The notes: generated from the sequence alone by a model not told the origin. DNA of 22,755 nucleotides from LMUY01 sp964247705 (GCA_964247705.1 CAXTVQ010000077.1:1-22755), one strand, 5' to 3'; shown: positions 6,266-13,868, numbered from the stretch's first letter. A program made the numbers and translations.

Positions 6266-7915
6266 CTACACCAGCCGCGACTGCTTCACCGCCGCCGCGA
6301 TGAACCCGCGGAACAACGGATGCGGCTCGAGCGGCTTGCTCTTCAGCTCCGGATGATACTGCACCCCCACGAACCAAGGGTGACCCGGCAGCTCCACCGT
6401 CTCCGGCAAGATGCCATCCGGCGACAGCCCGCTGAACCGTAGCCCGGCTGCCTCCAACCGCTCGCGGTAGTGGATGTTCACCTCGAAGCGGTGCCGGTGC
6501 CGCTCGTGGATCTCACCGGCGCCGCCATACAAGGACCGCACCAGCGTGCCCGCGCCCAGCGAGGCCGGGTACGAGCCGAGCCGCATGGTGCCGCCCAGAT
6601 TGCCTCCCTCCTCCCGGATCTCCATCTCGTTGCCACGCGCCCACTCCGTCAGCAACCCCACCACGGGCTCGCCACACGGCCCGAACTCGGTCGAGGACGC
6701 CTGCTCCAATCCGGCCAGGTGCCGCGCCGCCTCGATCACCGCCATCTGCATCCCGAAGCAAATGCCGAAGAACGGTACTCGGTGTTCCCGCGCGAACCGC
6801 ACCGCCTCGATCTTGCCCTCGGTGCCGCGCTCGCCGAACCCGCCAGGTACCAGGATGCCGTGCACCCCCTCCAGCCGCGCGATCGCGTTGGGACGCTCGA
6901 ACACCTGGCTGTCCACCCAGTCGAGCTGCACCCGCACTCCGTTGGCGATGCCGCCATGGGTCAGCGCCTCGTTCAGCGACTTATAGCTGTCGAGCAGGTT
7001 GGTGTATTTGCCCACCACGGCGATCCGCACCTCGCCCTCCGGCGCGCGCACGATGTCCACGATACGCTGCCACCGCGCCAAGTCGGGTGAGGCGTCGTGC
7101 TGCGGCAGGCCGAAATGGCGCAGCACCTCGCCGTCCATCCCCTCGCGGTGATAGCTGATCGGTACCGCATAGATCGTATCCACGTCGAGCGCCGCCACCA
7201 CCGCCTCCACCCGCACGTTGCAGAAGCTGGCGATCTTGCGCCGCTCACCCTCGGGGATGGCGCGGTCGCAGCGGCACAGCAGCATCTGCGGCTGGATGCC
7301 GACATTCTGCAGCTCCTTCACCGAGTGCTGCGTGGGCTTCGTCTTCAGCTCCCCGGCCGACGGAATATACGGCACCAGTGTGAGGTGCACGAACATCGTC
7401 CGCTGCGGGCCGAGTTCATTGCCGAGCTGGCGGATGGCTTCCAGGAACGGCAGGCTCTCGATGTCGCCCACCGTGCCGCCGATCTCGATCAGCGCGAAAT
7501 CGAGCTCGTTGCCATCCTCGTCGAGCAGATCGCGGACAATAATCTCCTTGATGGCGTCCGTGATGTGCGGGATCACCTGGACCGTCGCGCCCAAATAGTC
7601 GCCGCGGCGCTCCTTGGCGATCACTTCGGAGTAGATCCGCCCCGTCGTCGCGTTATCGCTGCGGGTGGCATGCACGCCGGTGAAGCGCTCGTAGTGGCCA
7701 AGGTCGAGGTCGGTTTCCGCGCCGTCGTCGGTGACGAACACCTCGCCGTGCTGGTAGGGGCTCATCGTGCCCGGATCGACGTTGAGGTAAGGGTCCAGCT
7801 TGCGCAGGCGCACGGAGTAACCACGGGCCTGCAGCAACGCGCCAAGGGCCGCGGAAGCGACACCTTTGCCCAATGAGGAGACCACGCCGCCGGTGATGAA
7901 TACGAACCGCGTCAT
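6266..7915 (-). CDS. pyrG: CTP synthase
   Basis: This 549-residue enzyme makes CTP from UTP, ATP and glutamine, the last step of pyrimidine nucleotide synthesis. The N-terminal amidoligase domain (about 1-270) begins ITGGVVSSLGKGVASAALG, with the P-loop lysine at 17, and includes the metal-binding stretch near TDLDLGHYERF. The C-terminal class I glutamine amidotransferase domain carries the triad Cys386 (GICFGMQ), His521 and Glu523 (YHPE). Length and order match the family with no visible defect. The ATG at 7915 follows GAGGCGG. Its product feeds CMP-Kdo formation as well as nucleic acid and lipid synthesis, which fits kdsA downstream. The secG gene often found before pyrG in alphaproteobacteria is absent; a polyprenyl synthase gene lies upstream instead. 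Confidence 0.97.
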   Translation of the reverse strand: MTRFVFITGGVVSSLGKGVASAALGALLQARGYSVRLRKLDPYLNVDPGTMSPYQHGEVFVTDDGAETDLDLGHYERFTGVHATRSDNATTGRIYSEVIAKERRGDYLGATVQVIPHITDAIKEIIVRDLLDEDGNELDFALIEIGGTVGDIESLPFLEAIRQLGNELGPQRTMFVHLTLVPYIPSAGELKTKPTQHSVKELQNVGIQPQMLLCRCDRAIPEGERRKIASFCNVRVEAVVAALDVDTIYAVPISYHREGMDGEVLRHFGLPQHDASPDLARWQRIVDIVRAPEGEVRIAVVGKYTNLLDSYKSLNEALTHGGIANGVRVQLDWVDSQVFERPNAIARLEGVHGILVPGGFGERGTEGKIEAVRFAREHRVPFFGICFGMQMAVIEAARHLAGLEQASSTEFGPCGEPVVGLLTEWARGNEMEIREEGGNLGGTMRLGSYPASLGAGTLVRSLYGGAGEIHERHRHRFEVNIHYRERLEAAGLRFSGLSPDGILPETVELPGHPWFVGVQYHPELKSKPLEPHPLFRGFIAAAVKQSRLV

Positions 7916-7970
7916 GGACCGCCTCTGTAACTGCGGAATGACCCGGCGTGAAGCCCACTTAGCGGCGGGT

Positions 7971-9086
7971 CTAAGCAGCCCTACTCACGGTGAAATCCGC
8001 CACATCGTGCAAGCAGTCCCGCAGAGGACTCGCCGGGAACGCCCCTAATGCCTCCTGCGCCGTATTCGCGAACCGCCGCGCCCGCGTGAACGTGGCCTGC
8101 AACGCCCCCCGGCTCTGCATGAGCCCGAACGCCTCGTCCAAATCCGCATCCGTCTGCTGTGACCGCTCGATCGTCCGCGCCCAGAACTCGCGCTCCGCCG
8201 GCGACCCGGCGTGATAGGCGACCAATACCGGCAACGTGATCTTCCCCTCGCGGAAATCGTCGCCCACCGTCTTGCCCAGCGTCCGCTGGTCCGCCGCGTA
8301 GTCCAGGGCGTCGTCCACCAACTGGAAGGCCATCCCGATCGCCGTCCCATACTCCGCCAGTGCTGCCAGCTCCTCCGTAGGACGGTCCGCCACCACCCCA
8401 CCAACCTGGCACGCCGCTGCAAATAGCGCCGCCGTCTTGCCGCCGATCACGTCCAGGTACCGCTCCTCGGACGTCGAAAGGTCGTTCTGCGTCGTGAGCT
8501 GCAGCACCTCGCCCTCGGCAATCGTCGCCGCCGCCTTGCTCAGGATGCGCAGCACCTCGAGCGAACCGTCCTCCACCATCAACTGGAACGCCCGCGCGAA
8601 CAGGAAATCGCCGACCAAAACCGACGCCTTGTTGCCGAAAATCGCGTTCGCACTTGCCAGCCCCCGGCGCAACACGCTCTCGTCCACCACATCGTCATGC
8701 AACAGCGTCGCCGTGTGGATGAACTCCACGCACGCCGCGAGATGCACGTGGCGGGATCCGTCGTACCCGCACATACGCGCGCAGGCCAAGGTCAGCATCG
8801 GCCGCAGGCGTTTGCCGCCCGCGGCCACGATATGCGCGGCAAGTTGCGGGATGAGCACGACAGGGCTGTCCATGCGCGTGACGATGGCGCGGTTGCACGC
8901 CTTCATGTCGTCCCCGATCAGCGCCATCAGACGGGACAAGACATCCGCACCCGCATCGCTGCTGGATGGATTGCTGACCGAGGGACTTTGGACCGAGTTA
9001 GGCGGCCGATGACTGGCGAGGGCGCCCAAAACGGGAAACTCCGGCTTGTTGGATATCGCGGCACGGCCGAGACTGCGATCCACCAT
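7971..9086 (-). CDS. ispB: Long-chain polyprenyl diphosphate synthase (octaprenyl/decaprenyl type)
   Basis: This all-helical trans-prenyltransferase elongates farnesyl or geranylgeranyl diphosphate with isopentenyl diphosphate to make the quinone side chain. Both aspartate-rich metal motifs are visible: LLHDDVVD (first) and QLVDDALDY (second), with GGKRLRP before the first and a GDDFREGKITLPV block after the second. Product length cannot be set by eye. The 371-residue ORF starts at an ATG at 9086, but about 50 N-terminal residues look unconserved and Ser/Pro-rich. No ribosome binding site precedes that ATG and a candidate promoter overlaps it, so a later start (TTG near 8939 or ATG at 8927) is possible. 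It is divergent from the DUF2007 gene and 55 bases upstream of pyrG. Confidence 0.88.
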   Translation of the reverse strand: MVDRSLGRAAISNKPEFPVLGALASHRPPNSVQSPSVSNPSSSDAGADVLSRLMALIGDDMKACNRAIVTRMDSPVVLIPQLAAHIVAAGGKRLRPMLTLACARMCGYDGSRHVHLAACVEFIHTATLLHDDVVDESVLRRGLASANAIFGNKASVLVGDFLFARAFQLMVEDGSLEVLRILSKAAATIAEGEVLQLTTQNDLSTSEERYLDVIGGKTAALFAAACQVGGVVADRPTEELAALAEYGTAIGMAFQLVDDALDYAADQRTLGKTVGDDFREGKITLPVLVAYHAGSPAEREFWARTIERSQQTDADLDEAFGLMQSRGALQATFTRARRFANTAQEALGAFPASPLRDCLHDVADFTVSRAA

Positions 9087-9111
9087 ATCGGCGCACCGGA
9101 AAAGTGGTCAA
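9082..9111 (-). promoter_or_regulatory. Candidate sigma-70-like promoter for the polyprenyl synthase gene
   Basis: On the minus strand TTGACC (9106-9111) and TATGGT (9082-9087) are separated by 18 bases. The -10 would cover the annotated ATG at 9086, so if this promoter is real, the coding start lies further downstream. Evidence is motif match only. Confidence 0.25.
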
Positions 9112-9147
9112 GCCAGGCCGCCCGGCAGCACGCTTTCCAGGATGGCC

Positions 9148-9363
9148 ATGCACGTCGTCGTTAAAACCAACGATCCAGTCCGCCTCAGCTTCCTCGTCGC
9201 CCTGCTGCAGGACGCCGGCATCGATGCGATCGTACTCGATGCCCACATGAGCACAGTCGAGGGCAGCATCGGCGCGATACCCCGCCGCGTTGTCGTGCCA
9301 GCGGAGGATAGCGTTGCCGCTCTGCGCATCCTGCGCGAGGCCGGCGAGCTTCCAGCGCTCTGA
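9148..9363 (+). CDS. Small DUF2007-type protein (putative signal-transducing protein)
   Basis: This 71-residue protein matches the DUF2007 pattern: MHVVVKTNDPVRLSFL, then an alpha/beta fold with DAHMSTVEGSIGAIPRRVVVP, and a C-terminal helix. Family members are small cytoplasmic proteins, sometimes labelled putative signal-transducing proteins, without an established biochemical role. The ATG at 9148 has AGGA five bases before it; the ATG at 9142 is in frame and also possible. The stop is two bases before the TrmN6-like gene start, so the two are surely co-transcribed. In my recollection this small gene, the methyltransferase and the divergent polyprenyl synthase recur together in alphaproteobacteria, which supports a real gene. 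Confidence 0.8.
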   Translation: MHVVVKTNDPVRLSFLVALLQDAGIDAIVLDAHMSTVEGSIGAIPRRVVVPAEDSVAALRILREAGELPAL

Positions 9364-9365
9364 CC

Positions 9366-10112
9366 TTGGAAGATACCGACCTGACCGACGGCACGTTGCT
9401 GGGCGGCCGGGTCCGCTACCGGCAGCCACGCACCGGGTTCCGCACCGGGATCGAACCTGTGCTGCTCGCGGCCAGCATCACCGCGCAACCCGGCGAGCGC
9501 GTCCTGGAGGGCGGCACCGGATCGGGCGCTGGCCTGCTCTGCCTGCTCGCCCGGCTTGCGGACGTCACGGCCATCGGCATCGAACAGGATGCCCGGCTGG
9601 CGGCGGTGGCGCGCACGAACCTCGAGCAGAACGGAATGACCCGGGGTGAGATACTCACGGCGGACTTGCTCGATGCCCGTCCAGACGGTCGCTTCGATCA
9701 CGCCATGGCCAACCCACCTTGGCATGACGAACGCAGCACAGTCTCGCCCGACGCTTTGCGGGACGTCGCGAAACGGGCCAGCCCCGGCCTGCTCGCGGCC
9801 TGGGCCAGCGCTTTGTCGTCTATGCTTCGTCCTGGCGGCAGCCTCACCTTCGTGCTGTCGACGGTGTCCGTGGCAAACGCGATGGAAGCGGTCCAAGAAG
9901 CCGGCTGCGGCGCGGTGACCCTCTTGCCGCTCTGGCCACGGTACGGCCAGGAGGCAAGGTTGGTCCTGATCCGCTCCGTCAAGGGCAGCGCCGCTGGTTC
10001 GCGCATCCTTCCTGGCCTGATCTTGCACGGCGGGAATGGCTACGAGACTGCGGCCCGCAAAGTGCTTTGGGATGGCGACGCGATCAGTTGGACGACAGCC
10101 AGTCGCCCATGA
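9366..10112 (+). CDS. TrmN6-like SAM-dependent methyltransferase
   Basis: This 248-residue class I methyltransferase resembles tRNA1(Val) adenine-37 N6-methyltransferase (TrmN6/YfiC) and its alphaproteobacterial relatives. The SAM-binding motif I is seen as VLEGGTGSGAGLLCLLA (46-62), an acidic end of strand two is at IEQD, and the adenine N6-type catalytic motif is NPPW (116-119). The N-terminal block LLGGRVRYRQPRTGFRTGIEPVLLA (11-35) is typical of this subgroup. Motif I has EGGTGSG in place of the usual D-GCGTG, a modest variation. No ATG is available: upstream the frame is closed by a TAG at 9309, leaving TTG at 9366 as the best start, two bases after the DUF2007 stop. The substrate assignment is by family only. 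Confidence 0.78.
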   Translation: MEDTDLTDGTLLGGRVRYRQPRTGFRTGIEPVLLAASITAQPGERVLEGGTGSGAGLLCLLARLADVTAIGIEQDARLAAVARTNLEQNGMTRGEILTADLLDARPDGRFDHAMANPPWHDERSTVSPDALRDVAKRASPGLLAAWASALSSMLRPGGSLTFVLSTVSVANAMEAVQEAGCGAVTLLPLWPRYGQEARLVLIRSVKGSAAGSRILPGLILHGGNGYETAARKVLWDGDAISWTTASRP

Positions 10113-10125
10113 TAGCGAACCGTTC

Positions 10126-10395
10126 CTAGTCGTCGATCGTTGGATGCCGCAGGTGCCACAGCCGCTCATGCGCTGCGACGAGGCTTTCCATGCTGCGGCG
10201 TCGGCCGAGATCGGCGGGCGTCGGCCGCCGGGTCAACATCAATTCCAACGTGCGGAGCAAGGCCTCGGCGACCTCATAGTCGCTGATGTCGCAGGCGTGA
10301 TGGAATGCCACAAGGATTTTGTCAGACAAGCGCCGACCGTGTCGGGGTGCCGATCCAACAAACTCTTTAGTGACACTCTCTTCCATTAACGCCAC
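10126..10395 (-). CDS. Conserved hypothetical protein, 89 residues
   Basis: The protein is helical and charged, with recognisable stretches KILVAFHHACD and ESLVAAHERLW that I recall from uncharacterised proteins of other Rhodospirillales; no function is known. No membrane segment or signal peptide is seen. The start is set by an unusually good ribosome binding site at 10400-10409: it is nine bases before the GTG at 10395, whereas the ATG at 10386 would be 18 away. It converges with the TrmN6-like gene (13-base gap) and lies downstream of nrdB on the same strand behind a long AT-rich spacer, so it probably has its own promoter. Confidence 0.75.
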   Translation of the reverse strand: MALMEESVTKEFVGSAPRHGRRLSDKILVAFHHACDISDYEVAEALLRTLELMLTRRPTPADLGRRRSMESLVAAHERLWHLRHPTIDD

Positions 10396-10679
10396 TGCAG
10401 ATCACCTCCAACGTCCCGCGCTATGTCCTACTTCGGCCATTCATGCAACCTATAACGATTAGAAACAAATAAAACACCAACTCAACAAAAACAAGCGAAG
10501 AAGCGCCAGTGAGCGACGATAAACATTTGTTACGCCACCGTGAATTGTTTCGCCGCTACCGAAACAGCCGATAGCAAAACGAGATGACTGCGTTCAATCA
10601 CATGCGGCACGGTTCCAATGAATGGCGCCCAATCTGCCTCTCTGCAGAGAAGACAGTTCGGGCACCGAGCCATTTCTTG
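10396..10679. other. AT-rich intergenic region between nrdB and the conserved hypothetical gene
   Basis: This 284-base stretch has no convincing ORF and is much more AT-rich than its surroundings, with a T-rich tract on the minus strand at about 10448-10495. It holds the ribosome binding site at 10400-10409, a 12-bp perfect palindrome TCTCTGCAGAGA at 10639-10650 and poorly defined -35/-10-like words. It likely carries the 3' end of the nrdB transcript and the promoter of the small gene. No tRNA or recognised ncRNA was found. Confidence 0.5.
10400..10409 (-). promoter_or_regulatory. Extended Shine-Dalgarno site fixing a GTG start
   Basis: The minus strand reads GGAGGTGATC, ten consecutive bases complementary to the 3' end of 16S rRNA (GATCACCTCC). 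Nine bases separate GGAGG from the GTG at 10395. It is the best ribosome binding site noticed in the window. Confidence 0.75.
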
Positions 10680-11729
10680 CTAAGTGGTTAAGATCATTGC
10701 CCCTGTCGGTTGCTTCTCCTCGAACACACCGCTGGCGAAGGCCTCCTCCCAAGTCCCTTGCGTCGATGCCCGGCTATATTCCGTAGAACGGTTCTCGAAA
10801 AAATTGGCATGTTCCACGGCGTTCAGCATGTCGTCGAGCCAAGGCAATGGGTTCGACTCAACCAGATACAGCGGGTCGAGCCCGAGTTGGATCAACCGCC
10901 GGTCCGCGATGTACCGGATGTAACGTTTAACTTGCTCGGCACTCAGCCCCTCGACCGAGCCAAGTTCAAAGGCAAGGTCAATGAATGCATCCTCGTGCTC
11001 CACGATCGTGGCGCAGGTATCGACGATTTCCTCGCGCAATTGGTCGGTCCAAATCTCCGGATTCTCACCCACGAAAGTGCGAAACAGCCGGATCACCGAC
11101 AGGCAGTGCAGTGTTTCGTCGCGCACCGACCAGGACACGATCTGGCCCATGCCCTTCATCTTATTGAACCGGGGGAAGTTCAGCAGGATCGCGAACGAGG
11201 CGAACAACTGCAGACCCTCAGTGAACGCACCGAAGGCCGCCAGTGTCTTCGCTATCTCGTGCTTGCTGTCCACCCGGAAGCCCTGCATGTAGTCGAACTT
11301 GTCCTTCATCTGCTTGTATTTCAGGAAGGCCGTGTATTCGAGCTCGGGCATGCCGATAGTGTCGAGCAAATGGCTGTAAGCGGCGATGTGGATCGTCTCG
11401 ATGTTGCTGAATGCAGACAACATCATCAGCACTTCGGTCGGTTTAAACACCTGGCTGTAGTGCTTCATATAGCAGTTGTTCACCTCGACGTCGGCCTGGG
11501 TGAAGAACCGGAAAATCTGAGTGAGCAAGTTGCGCTCTGCGTCGGACAGGTTCTTGTGCCAGTCCTTCACGTCGTCTGCGAGCGGGACCTCTTCCGGCAG
11601 CCAATGCACGCGTTGCTGGGTGAGCCAGGCCTCATAGGCCCAAGGATAACGGAACGGCTTGTAGACCGGGTTCTCGGTCAGCAAGCTCATTTGCTGGGGC
11701 ATTTGGCTCGGTTGGATGCTGCCGTCCAT
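10680..11729 (-). CDS. nrdB: Class I ribonucleotide reductase small (radical) subunit
   Basis: This 349-residue protein holds the di-metal/tyrosyl radical cofactor that starts reduction of ribonucleotides by NrdA. All ligands are present with E. coli spacing: Asp80, Glu111, His114, Glu171, Glu205 and His208. Tyr118 in ETIHIAAYSH is the radical tyrosine, so this is not a Tyr-less subtype. The ATG at 11729 (MDGSIQPSQ) is chosen because GGAG lies eight bases upstream; the 35-residue extension to the ATG at 11834 has no family resemblance. No ATP-cone is fused at the N-terminus. The gene follows nrdA on the same strand across a 273-base region with NrdR-like and DnaA boxes, so it probably has its own regulated promoter. 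Confidence 0.96.
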   Translation of the reverse strand: MDGSIQPSQMPQQMSLLTENPVYKPFRYPWAYEAWLTQQRVHWLPEEVPLADDVKDWHKNLSDAERNLLTQIFRFFTQADVEVNNCYMKHYSQVFKPTEVLMMLSAFSNIETIHIAAYSHLLDTIGMPELEYTAFLKYKQMKDKFDYMQGFRVDSKHEIAKTLAAFGAFTEGLQLFASFAILLNFPRFNKMKGMGQIVSWSVRDETLHCLSVIRLFRTFVGENPEIWTDQLREEIVDTCATIVEHEDAFIDLAFELGSVEGLSAEQVKRYIRYIADRRLIQLGLDPLYLVESNPLPWLDDMLNAVEHANFFENRSTEYSRASTQGTWEEAFASGVFEEKQPTGAMILTT

Positions 11730-11826
11730 GTTCTTAGCTCCGTATGCGAGTGATCCGCCGAGGCACGAAGGAGACCGATCGAGGCTCCAGACCCGGCGGC
11801 AAACCTGTCCTGCCAGCCCTAAGCCA

Positions 11827-11858
11827 AGTGTCACCGGACCCGCGGGTGGAGGGACACT
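11827..11858. other. Inverted repeat in the nrdB leader region
   Basis: AGTGTC (11827-11832) and GACACT (11853-11858) are exact inverted repeats flanking a second palindrome, ACCCGCGGGT (11838-11847). They could form a structured leader RNA or bind a dimeric regulator. No U-tract follows. Confidence 0.35.
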
Positions 11859-11886
11859 GTGGCCAAGAACGGGCGGAGGAACAACG

Positions 11887-11905
11887 AAAAACCGCTAAGA
11901 TAGCG
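11887..11905 (-). terminator. Weak intrinsic-terminator-like hairpin after nrdA
   Basis: On the minus strand CGCTA-TCT-TAGCG (11905-11893) forms a five-base-pair stem, or six with a U-G pair, closely followed by five T (11891-11887). It lies about 100 bases after the nrdA stop and before nrdB, so it could end or attenuate nrdA transcripts. The stem is short and the call tentative. Confidence 0.3.
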
Positions 11906-11908
11906 AGT

Positions 11909-11917
11909 TTATCCACA
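11909..11917 (+). promoter_or_regulatory. Perfect DnaA box between nrdA and nrdB
   Basis: TTATCCACA at 11909-11917 is a perfect match to the DnaA consensus TTATNCACA. It overlaps the first NrdR-like box by five bases. In E. coli the nrdAB promoter is known to respond to DnaA, so the position is meaningful rather than random, though binding here is inferred. Confidence 0.5.
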
Positions 11918-11928
11918 ACATATTGTGC
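11913..11928 (-). promoter_or_regulatory. NrdR-like box 1 (nrdB-proximal)
   Basis: CCACAACATATTGTGC agrees with the NrdR consensus ACACWATATATWGTGT at 13 of 16 positions, counted by hand, with a CACAA/TTGTG inverted repeat. NrdR is the ATP-cone repressor of ribonucleotide reductase genes. Confidence 0.6.
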
Positions 11929-11943
11929 CAACGCCTAAGAGGC

Positions 11944-11959
11944 CCACTACATTCTGTCA
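11944..11959 (-). promoter_or_regulatory. NrdR-like box 2 (31 bp from box 1)
   Basis: CCACTACATTCTGTCA matches the NrdR consensus at 10 of 16 positions and shares its CCACWACAT half with box 1. It is offset by exactly 31 bp, three helical turns, the arrangement typical of NrdR box pairs. Confidence 0.5.
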
Positions 11960-12002
11960 GGCGGCCGAGGTCCGCCCTACACGGACCTGCGCGGTCTACC
12001 TC

Positions 12003-13868
12003 TCACTGGCAGGCTAGACATTCCTCATAGTTCGTTGCCGCCGCCGCCACCGGCACCGCAAGTGCGGGGGCAATCGCCATCAACGTTGGCGCCACTGCCT
12101 TTTCACTCACGTTGTCTGCCCGCTGGATCGATAGGCTTCGGCAGTAGTACAGAGACTTCACCCCCCGCTTCCACGCCAGCAAATGGATCTGGTGCAAGTC
12201 GCGCTTGTGGATGTCCGCCCGCAGGAACACGTTTACCGATTGGCTCTGGCACACGTACGGCGTGCGATCCGCCGCGTGCTCCACGACCCAGCGCTGATCC
12301 AATTCGAACGCCGTCTTGTAGACGTCCTTCTCGTCATCGGTCAGGAAATCGAGCGCCATAACGCTGCCTTTGTTCAACGTGATCGCCGACCAGACCTCGT
12401 CGTTGTCCATCCCCTTGCTCGCCAGCAGCTTCTGCAGATGGCGGTTGCGCACGGTGAAGGACCCGGACAGCGTCTTCTGCAGGAACACGTTGGCCGCGAT
12501 CGGCTCGATGCCCGGGCTCGCGTTACCCGCGATGATCGAGATCGACGCGGTCGGTGCGATCGCCATCTTGTTGGAGAACCGCTCCTCCACTCCATACTCG
12601 GCCGCATCGGGGCAGGCGCCGCGCTCGGCCGCGAGCTGCTTGGAGGCCGCGTCCGCTCCGGTGCGGATATGCTTGAAGATCTTCTTGTTCCACGCTTTGG
12701 CGACTGCGCTCTCGAACGGCACCTCGAGCGCCTGCAGGAAGGAGTGGAAGCCCATCACGCCCAGGCCCACCGACCGCTCCCGCATGGCGGCGTATTTGGC
12801 GCGCTCCATTTCCGCCGGCGCCCGGTCGATGAAGTCCTGCAGCACGTTGTCGAGGAAACGCATCACGTCCTCGATGAACAGCGGATGGTCCTTCCACTCC
12901 AACCAGGTCTCGAGGTTGAGCGACGACAGGCAGCAAACCGCTGTGCGCTGCCGCCCGTGATGGTCAATTCCCGTCGGCAGGGTGATCTCGCTGCACAGAT
13001 TGGACGTGCGGACCTCGAGCCCGGCAAGCTTGTGGTGCTCCGGCCGGCCCCGGTTCACGTGGTCGGAGAACACGATGTACGGCTCGCCCATTTCGATCCG
13101 CGCCGTGAGGATCCGGATCCACAGATTGCGTGCGCTCACCTGGCGCACCGGCGTGCTGTCCTTCGGCGAAAGCAAATTCCACATCTCGTCGGCTTCCACC
13201 GCGCGCATGAACGCGTCCGAAACCTGGATACCGTGGTGCAGATTGGGCGCCTTGCGGTTCGGATCCCCGCCGGTCGGGCGGCGTATCTCGACGAACTCCT
13301 CGATTTCCGGATGGCTGATCGGCAGGTAGACCGCCGCCGAGCCGCGCCGCAGCGAGCCCTGGCTGATCGCGAGCGTCAGGCTGTCCATCACCCGGATGAA
13401 CGGGATAACGCCGGACGTCTTGCCGTTCTGCCCGACCTTCTCGCCGATCGAGCGCAGATTGCCCCAATACGAACCGATGCCACCCCCTTTCGATGCCAGC
13501 CAGACGTTCTCGTTCCAGAGGCCGACGATGCCGTCCAGGCTGTCGGACGCCTCGTTGAGGAAGCAGGAAATCGGCAAGCCTCGCTTGGTGCCGCCATTCG
13601 ACAATACGGGGGTCGCCGGCATGAACCAAAGCTGGCTGATGTAGTCGTAGATCCGCTGGGCATGGTGGCTGTCATCGCCGTAGAAGCTGGCGACCCTGGC
13701 AAACAGGTCTTGGTAGCTCTCGCCCGGCATCAGGTAACGGTCGTCCAGCGTGGCGCGGCCGAAATCGGTCAGCAACGCGTCGCGGGACCGGTCGACACGG
13801 ATGCGGTGACGACCGGCCATCTGCACGTCGTCGTCAAGGAGAGCGGCCGGCTTCGTCATCTCGTTCAT
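12003..13868 (-). CDS. nrdA: Class I ribonucleotide reductase large (catalytic) subunit, no ATP-cone
   Basis: This 621-residue protein reduces ribonucleoside diphosphates to deoxyribonucleotides using the radical from NrdB. The redox pair is Cys102 (PISCFLNEASD) and Cys312. Asn290, Cys292 (thiyl radical) and Glu294 are in SNLCSEITLP. Tyr574-Tyr575 form the radical-transfer pair, and Cys617 and Cys620 (ECLACQ) are the C-terminal shuttle cysteines. Compared with E. coli NrdA (761 residues) the N-terminal ATP-cone is missing: the conserved body begins at about residue 34 (LTDFGRATLDD). The overall-activity switch by ATP/dATP is therefore probably absent. The ATG at 13868 follows GGAG; the 13-residue extension to 13907 is unsupported. 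nrdB lies downstream on the same strand. Confidence 0.96.
   Translation of the reverse strand: MNEMTKPAALLDDDVQMAGRHRIRVDRSRDALLTDFGRATLDDRYLMPGESYQDLFARVASFYGDDSHHAQRIYDYISQLWFMPATPVLSNGGTKRGLPISCFLNEASDSLDGIVGLWNENVWLASKGGGIGSYWGNLRSIGEKVGQNGKTSGVIPFIRVMDSLTLAISQGSLRRGSAAVYLPISHPEIEEFVEIRRPTGGDPNRKAPNLHHGIQVSDAFMRAVEADEMWNLLSPKDSTPVRQVSARNLWIRILTARIEMGEPYIVFSDHVNRGRPEHHKLAGLEVRTSNLCSEITLPTGIDHHGRQRTAVCCLSSLNLETWLEWKDHPLFIEDVMRFLDNVLQDFIDRAPAEMERAKYAAMRERSVGLGVMGFHSFLQALEVPFESAVAKAWNKKIFKHIRTGADAASKQLAAERGACPDAAEYGVEERFSNKMAIAPTASISIIAGNASPGIEPIAANVFLQKTLSGSFTVRNRHLQKLLASKGMDNDEVWSAITLNKGSVMALDFLTDDEKDVYKTAFELDQRWVVEHAADRTPYVCQSQSVNVFLRADIHKRDLHQIHLLAWKRGVKSLYYCRSLSIQRADNVSEKAVAPTLMAIAPALAVPVAAAATNYEECLACQ

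Noticed and set aside
10400..10409. GATCACCTCC on the plus strand as the 3' end of a 16S rRNA gene
   Set aside because: Nothing upstream resembles rRNA. The word is simply the complement of a strong Shine-Dalgarno site for the minus-strand gene.
10639..10650. 12-bp palindrome TCTCTGCAGAGA as the nrdB terminator
   Set aside because: It has no loop and no U-tract, so it is not a convincing terminator; it is recorded only within the intergenic entry.
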